A DNA stretch of 9,964 bases from Nitriliruptorales bacterium. GTDB lineage: Bacteria > Actinomycetota > Nitriliruptoria > Euzebyales > Egibacteraceae. The notes under the pieces are model-generated. The model searched no databases and was not told the origin of the DNA. It worked only from the letters and a program-made list of their open reading frames with translations. The DNA lies in contig SKPY01000228.1 of NCBI GenBank assembly GCA_007119305.1, positions 1 to 9,964 on the forward strand. Reading direction: 5' to 3'. Both the position numbers and the translations under genes were made by a program. Of the stretch, positions 7,950-9,964 are shown piece by piece; position 1 is the stretch's first letter, and every line of letters begins with the position of its first letter.

Positions 7950-8582
7950 TCAGTCCTCTCCGTCCGAGGACGTCGGCGAGCCGCCGGATGGTGCGGCCTG
8001 CCAGGCAGCACCGAGCGCACGCGCGAGGGCACGCTCCCCCCGATGCTGCAGGCTGCGCACCGCCCCGTTGGTCTTGCCGAGCACGGCGGCCACCTCCGCC
8101 GCCGACAGCTCGCTCACGTAACGCAACAACAGCACCGCGCGTTGCTCAGCGGAGAGCTGTCCCATTGCCGTGCGCACCATGCGTGCAAGATCTGTCGACT
8201 CCGCGACCTCCTCGGGACCTCGTCGGTCGTCGGCCACGTCGACCGCTGCGGGGTCGTCGATCAGGTCCTCGGGGCGCCGTTGCTGCTTGCGCACATGATC
8301 GATCACGTTGAACTGTGCCGCTCGGAACAACCAGACCTTCATCGCGGCCGCCCCGCCGCGAATCGTGTGCCCTTTTTGCAACAGCTCCACGAACGTGGCC
8401 TCGAGGATGTCCTCCGCAGTGGCGCGATCTTTCACCCGCGCGATGAGATAACCGAGCAGTCGGTCCGCGAGGAAGACGTAGACCGCACCGACAGCGTCAG
8501 GGTCGCCACGGCGGACGCCAGCTGCCACCTCCTCAGGGAAGGGCGGCGCGAGCACGTTGTCGTCGTCTTCGCTCACGCCCAT
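7950..8582 (-). CDS. ECF-family RNA polymerase sigma factor
   Basis: 210 residues. Sigma region 2 covers about 30-102: the helix with ATAEDILEATFVELL at 54-68 (the usual A.D..Q..F position), then VWLFRAAQFNVIDHVRKQQR at 83-102, the -10-binding part. A short acidic linker follows, then region 4 at about 135-190 with LSAEQRAVLLLRYVSELS and the helix-turn-helix AAEVAAVLGKTNGAVRSLQH that reads the -35. The Ser/Gly-rich C-terminal tail is short. It directs RNA polymerase to a specific regulon, usually in an envelope or stress response; the signal is unknown. The ATG at 8582 has AGGA seven bases upstream; the GTG two codons later is an alternative. It is the first gene of a two-gene unit with the DUF5667-like protein. 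No clear self-recognised promoter could be picked out upstream. Confidence 0.94.
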   Translation of the reverse strand: MGVSEDDDNVLAPPFPEEVAAGVRRGDPDAVGAVYVFLADRLLGYLIARVKDRATAEDILEATFVELLQKGHTIRGGAAAMKVWLFRAAQFNVIDHVRKQQRRPEDLIDDPAAVDVADDRRGPEEVAESTDLARMVRTAMGQLSAEQRAVLLLRYVSELSAAEVAAVLGKTNGAVRSLQHRGERALARALGAAWQAAPSGGSPTSSDGED

Positions 8583-8647
8583 GACTCTGTCCTATCGGGA
8601 CGGGGAGCGTGCTTGCCCATCTGGCCAGTGCCGGGATGAAGAATCTT

Positions 8648-8664
8648 TGCCGGCCACGCCGGCA
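8648..8664. repeat. Short inverted repeat in the sigma / small-gene divergent region
   Basis: TGCCGG (8648-8653) and CCGGCA (8659-8664) form a 6-bp palindrome with a five-base centre, midway in the 134-bp gap between the divergent sigma gene and the 73-residue gene. A further TGCCGG sits at 8629-8634. It could be an operator for either gene. The word also occurs upstream of metH, but it is GC-rich and short, so chance is a real possibility. Confidence 0.35.
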
Positions 8665-8716
8665 CACGCGCTTCAGCCCGCGACGCAGAGATCCGAGAAG
8701 TACACATGGAGCCACG

Positions 8717-8938
8717 ATGACAGCTGTGAACCGGCACCCCGCGCAACCAACCACCGGCCAGCTCGCGCTCGTCGAGCTGCGCCGGCACCTGCTGCGTCAG
8801 GCCAGCATGCTGGCTGTGCGGGCGCGGACGTGCCGAGCAAAGGGTGATCTGCATAAAGCCGCACAATACAACGTCGAGGCGGGTCGTCTGCTGAAGGTCG
8901 CCCGCGAGATGGGACGCGACCAGCGCGCTGCGCATTAG
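8717..8938 (+). CDS. Small helical protein of unknown function (73 residues)
   Basis: I do not recognise this protein. It appears all-helical: residues about 13-40 (QLALVELRRHLLRQASMLAV) form one basic amphipathic helix, and GDLHKAAQYNVEAGRLLKVA (about 44-63) a second, giving a helical hairpin reminiscent of a single TPR or MIT unit. There is no signal peptide or membrane segment, and the charge is strongly positive. The ATG at 8717 has GGAG five bases upstream. The frame is open back to 8609, but the added residues are Arg-rich and look like non-coding GC-rich sequence. It is divergent from the ECF sigma gene (134 bp apart) and followed 86 bases later by another uncharacterised gene on the same strand. 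Codon use is GC3-rich like the neighbours, supporting a real gene. It could be a target of the adjacent sigma factor; this is only inference. Confidence 0.6.
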   Translation: MTAVNRHPAQPTTGQLALVELRRHLLRQASMLAVRARTCRAKGDLHKAAQYNVEAGRLLKVAREMGRDQRAAH

Positions 8939-8957
8939 TTGATTGGGCTGTTGCTTT

Positions 8958-8986
8958 TTCGCACTAGCGGCAAGAATAGGTATTCT
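8958..8986 (+). promoter_or_regulatory. Candidate promoter of the winged-helix protein gene
   Basis: TTCGCA (8958-8963) and TATTCT (8981-8986) are separated by 17 bases and match four of six positions of each sigma-70-type hexamer. The stretch 8938-9000 is clearly less GC-rich than its surroundings. RNA would start near 8993, leaving a leader of about 32 bases to the ATG at 9025. Confidence 0.4.
8973..8986. repeat. 14-bp palindrome over the candidate -10, possible operator
   Basis: AGAATA, two bases, then its exact complement TATTCT form a perfect inverted repeat. The right half coincides with the candidate -10 hexamer, a common position for a repressor site. The gene just downstream encodes a probable DNA-binding protein, so autoregulation is a natural guess. 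In such GC-rich DNA an AT-rich 6+6 palindrome is less expected by chance than a GC-rich one. Confidence 0.5.
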
Positions 8987-9024
8987 GTCTGCGTCCGTTT
9001 CCGATCACAGCCCCAGGAGCACAA

Positions 9025-9585
9025 ATGGCGACCGCCACCGCGGAGCAGGCAGTCCGTACCTATCTCACCGCGTTGAAAGATCCTTCGGCGCTGCGCGATG
9101 AGAACGAAGTCGCACAGCTCGAGCGTCAGATCGACAAGACCGACGACCACGTCGAACGCCTCGTGCTGCGACAACAACTGCTGGAGGCCAAGTCCCCAGC
9201 GCTCGAACGCTACGAAGAGGGTTTTGTCAAGCACGCGAAGAAGTGGGCGGACGATCGCGGCGTCACGGCGGAGGCGTTCGCGAGCGAGGGCGTCCCACCG
9301 GCCGTCCTGCGCCGTGCCGGGTTCCGGGTCCGGGGGGGACGCAAGGCGGCGCCGCGCAAGACGTCCCGGGCCCGGCGCAGCCGTGTGAGCGCTGATGACG
9401 TCCGCAAGGCCATTCCGCGGGGTACCTTCACGGTGAAGCGACTCGAGGAGTCCACCGGTGCGTCCCCGGCGGTCGTGCGCAAGGTCGTCCAGGCCGAGGT
9501 CGAGGCCGGCAACCTGACCGAGGTGGGGCCGGATCCCGACCACCGCGGCCCCGGCCGGGCACCCACCCTGTACAAGAAGAAGTAG
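9025..9585 (+). CDS. Uncharacterised protein with putative C-terminal winged helix
   Basis: 186 residues; I know no function for it. Residues 1-100 are mostly helical and charged, with a likely coiled coil at about 24-58 (LERQIDKTDDHVERLVLRQQ), then LERYEEGFVKHAKKWADDRG and a small motif ending VPPAVLRRAGF. A very basic linker follows at 105-120. Residues about 121-186 resemble a winged helix-turn-helix: SADDVRKAI, TFTVKRLEESTG, a probable recognition helix ASPAVVRKVVQAEVEAG, and a final wing-like GPGRAPTLYKKK that also looks like a loose AT-hook. A DNA-binding role is inferred from this. The ATG at 9025 has AGGAG five bases upstream. There is no signal peptide. It is preceded by an AT-richer promoter region with a palindrome, and converges on nfo with 24 bp between the stops. 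Confidence 0.82.
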   Translation: MATATAEQAVRTYLTALKDPSALRDENEVAQLERQIDKTDDHVERLVLRQQLLEAKSPALERYEEGFVKHAKKWADDRGVTAEAFASEGVPPAVLRRAGFRVRGGRKAAPRKTSRARRSRVSADDVRKAIPRGTFTVKRLEESTGASPAVVRKVVQAEVEAGNLTEVGPDPDHRGPGRAPTLYKKK

Positions 9586-9609
9586 GGGCGGGTTGCGGGA
9601 CTGCGCCCG

Positions 9610-9964
9610 TCAACCGAGCCGCGCGCGCAGCCAGGCAAGATCGTCCGCCTGGGCTTCAGCCGGTCCGGGAGTCTCGCACACCACCGGGGCGCCGGCCTGC
9701 CGGACGACCTCGATGAGCGCCTCAGGCGGGATCCGTCCCTGGCCGAGGTGCTCGTGACGATCCCGGCCGCTGCCCCGGGCATCCTTGGAATCGTTGCAGT
9801 GCACGAGATCGATGCGCCCCGTGATGGCGCGCAGGCGCTCGCCGGCTGCGACCACGTCCTCGCCGGCTGCGTGCGCGTGACAGGTGTCGTAGCAGAAGCC
9901 TGCCCCCAGTGGCCCCACCACCTCCCACAGGCGGGCGATCGTATCCACGTAACGGGCCAACGCG
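9610..9964 (-). CDS. nfo: Endonuclease IV (AP endonuclease), C-terminal part, cut by the window edge
   Basis: 118 residues of the C-terminal end are visible; the frame continues past the right edge, so the start and about the first 160 residues of the usual ~280 lie outside. The enzyme cleaves DNA 5' of abasic sites in base-excision repair, using a three-metal centre in a TIM barrel. Motifs seen: GFCYDTCHAHAAGED (metal-binding Asp and His), DLVHCNDSK (His), GSGRDRHEHLGQG (Asp and His of the DRH motif) and VVCETPG (the last metal-ligand Glu), all in the family order and at family spacing. The C-terminal AWLRARLG matches the usual end helix. The in-frame TTG at 9960 is not the start, since conserved upstream parts of the barrel would be missing. 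Nothing suggests a broken gene. Confidence 0.95.
   Translation of the reverse strand, partial: ALARYVDTIARLWEVVGPLGAGFCYDTCHAHAAGEDVVAAGERLRAITGRIDLVHCNDSKDARGSGRDRHEHLGQGRIPPEALIEVVRQAGAPVVCETPGPAEAQADDLAWLRARLG

Noticed and set aside
7647..8639. A 330-codon plus-strand open frame over the sigma and DUF5667-type genes
   Set aside because: It spans two well-supported minus-strand genes and their junction and has no recognisable domain.
8935..9543. A 202-codon minus-strand frame across the winged-helix gene
   Set aside because: The plus strand has a strong ribosome site and a coherent protein; the minus frame reads through the AT-rich promoter region and matches nothing.
9586..9608. A possible terminator between the convergent winged-helix gene and nfo
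   Set aside because: Only GGGCG and CGCCC can pair, across a 13-base loop and with no T-tract; too weak to call.

Overview
The window is very GC-rich and gene-dense, with short intergenic gaps, long antisense open frames caused by high GC, and proteins that look actinobacterial. Examples are a MetH whose C-terminus carries an RYSFGYxACP motif and an ELSEEFQLHPEQ-type segment, an ECF sigma factor followed by a DUF5667-type membrane protein, and an N-terminal GNAT fused to an ADP-forming acyl-CoA synthetase. I infer a member of the Actinomycetota, possibly a deep-branching lineage; the sequence alone does not fix it further.

Layout, left to right. (1) 18-2705 (+): GNAT/acyl-CoA synthetase fusion, a candidate protein lysine acetyltransferase or acyl-CoA ligase. 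It converges on (2) 2720-3262 (-), a small acidic NTF2/SnoaL-like protein. The two stop codons lie in opposite arms of one perfect 9-bp hairpin. (3) A 127-bp divergent region carries three alternating TGCCGGA/TCCGGCA copies and the promoter candidates for gene 2 and for (4) metH, 3390-6860 (+), cobalamin-dependent methionine synthase with all four modules and all key residues visible. (5) Converging on metH is a two-gene unit on the minus strand: an ECF sigma factor (7950-8582) followed six bases later by a single-pass membrane protein with a DUF5667-like region and a long Pro/Ala/Asp-rich tail (6891-7943), a plausible anti-sigma factor. (6) Divergent from the sigma gene is a 73-residue helical protein (8717-8938). 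(7) An AT-richer gap with a 14-bp palindrome over a promoter-like -10 precedes a 186-residue protein with a putative winged-helix C-terminus (9025-9585). (8) The right edge holds the C-terminal part of endonuclease IV (nfo) on the minus strand.

Functionally this is mostly core metabolism and housekeeping: one-carbon/methionine synthesis, acyl-CoA or acetylation metabolism, base-excision repair and one ECF signalling pair. I see no tRNA, rRNA, CRISPR, insertion sequence, phage or defence genes. The parts least explained by known families are the two small proteins at 8717-9585, the palindrome between them, and the three-arm repeat upstream of the NTF2-like gene. I do not see a clear new multi-gene system here.
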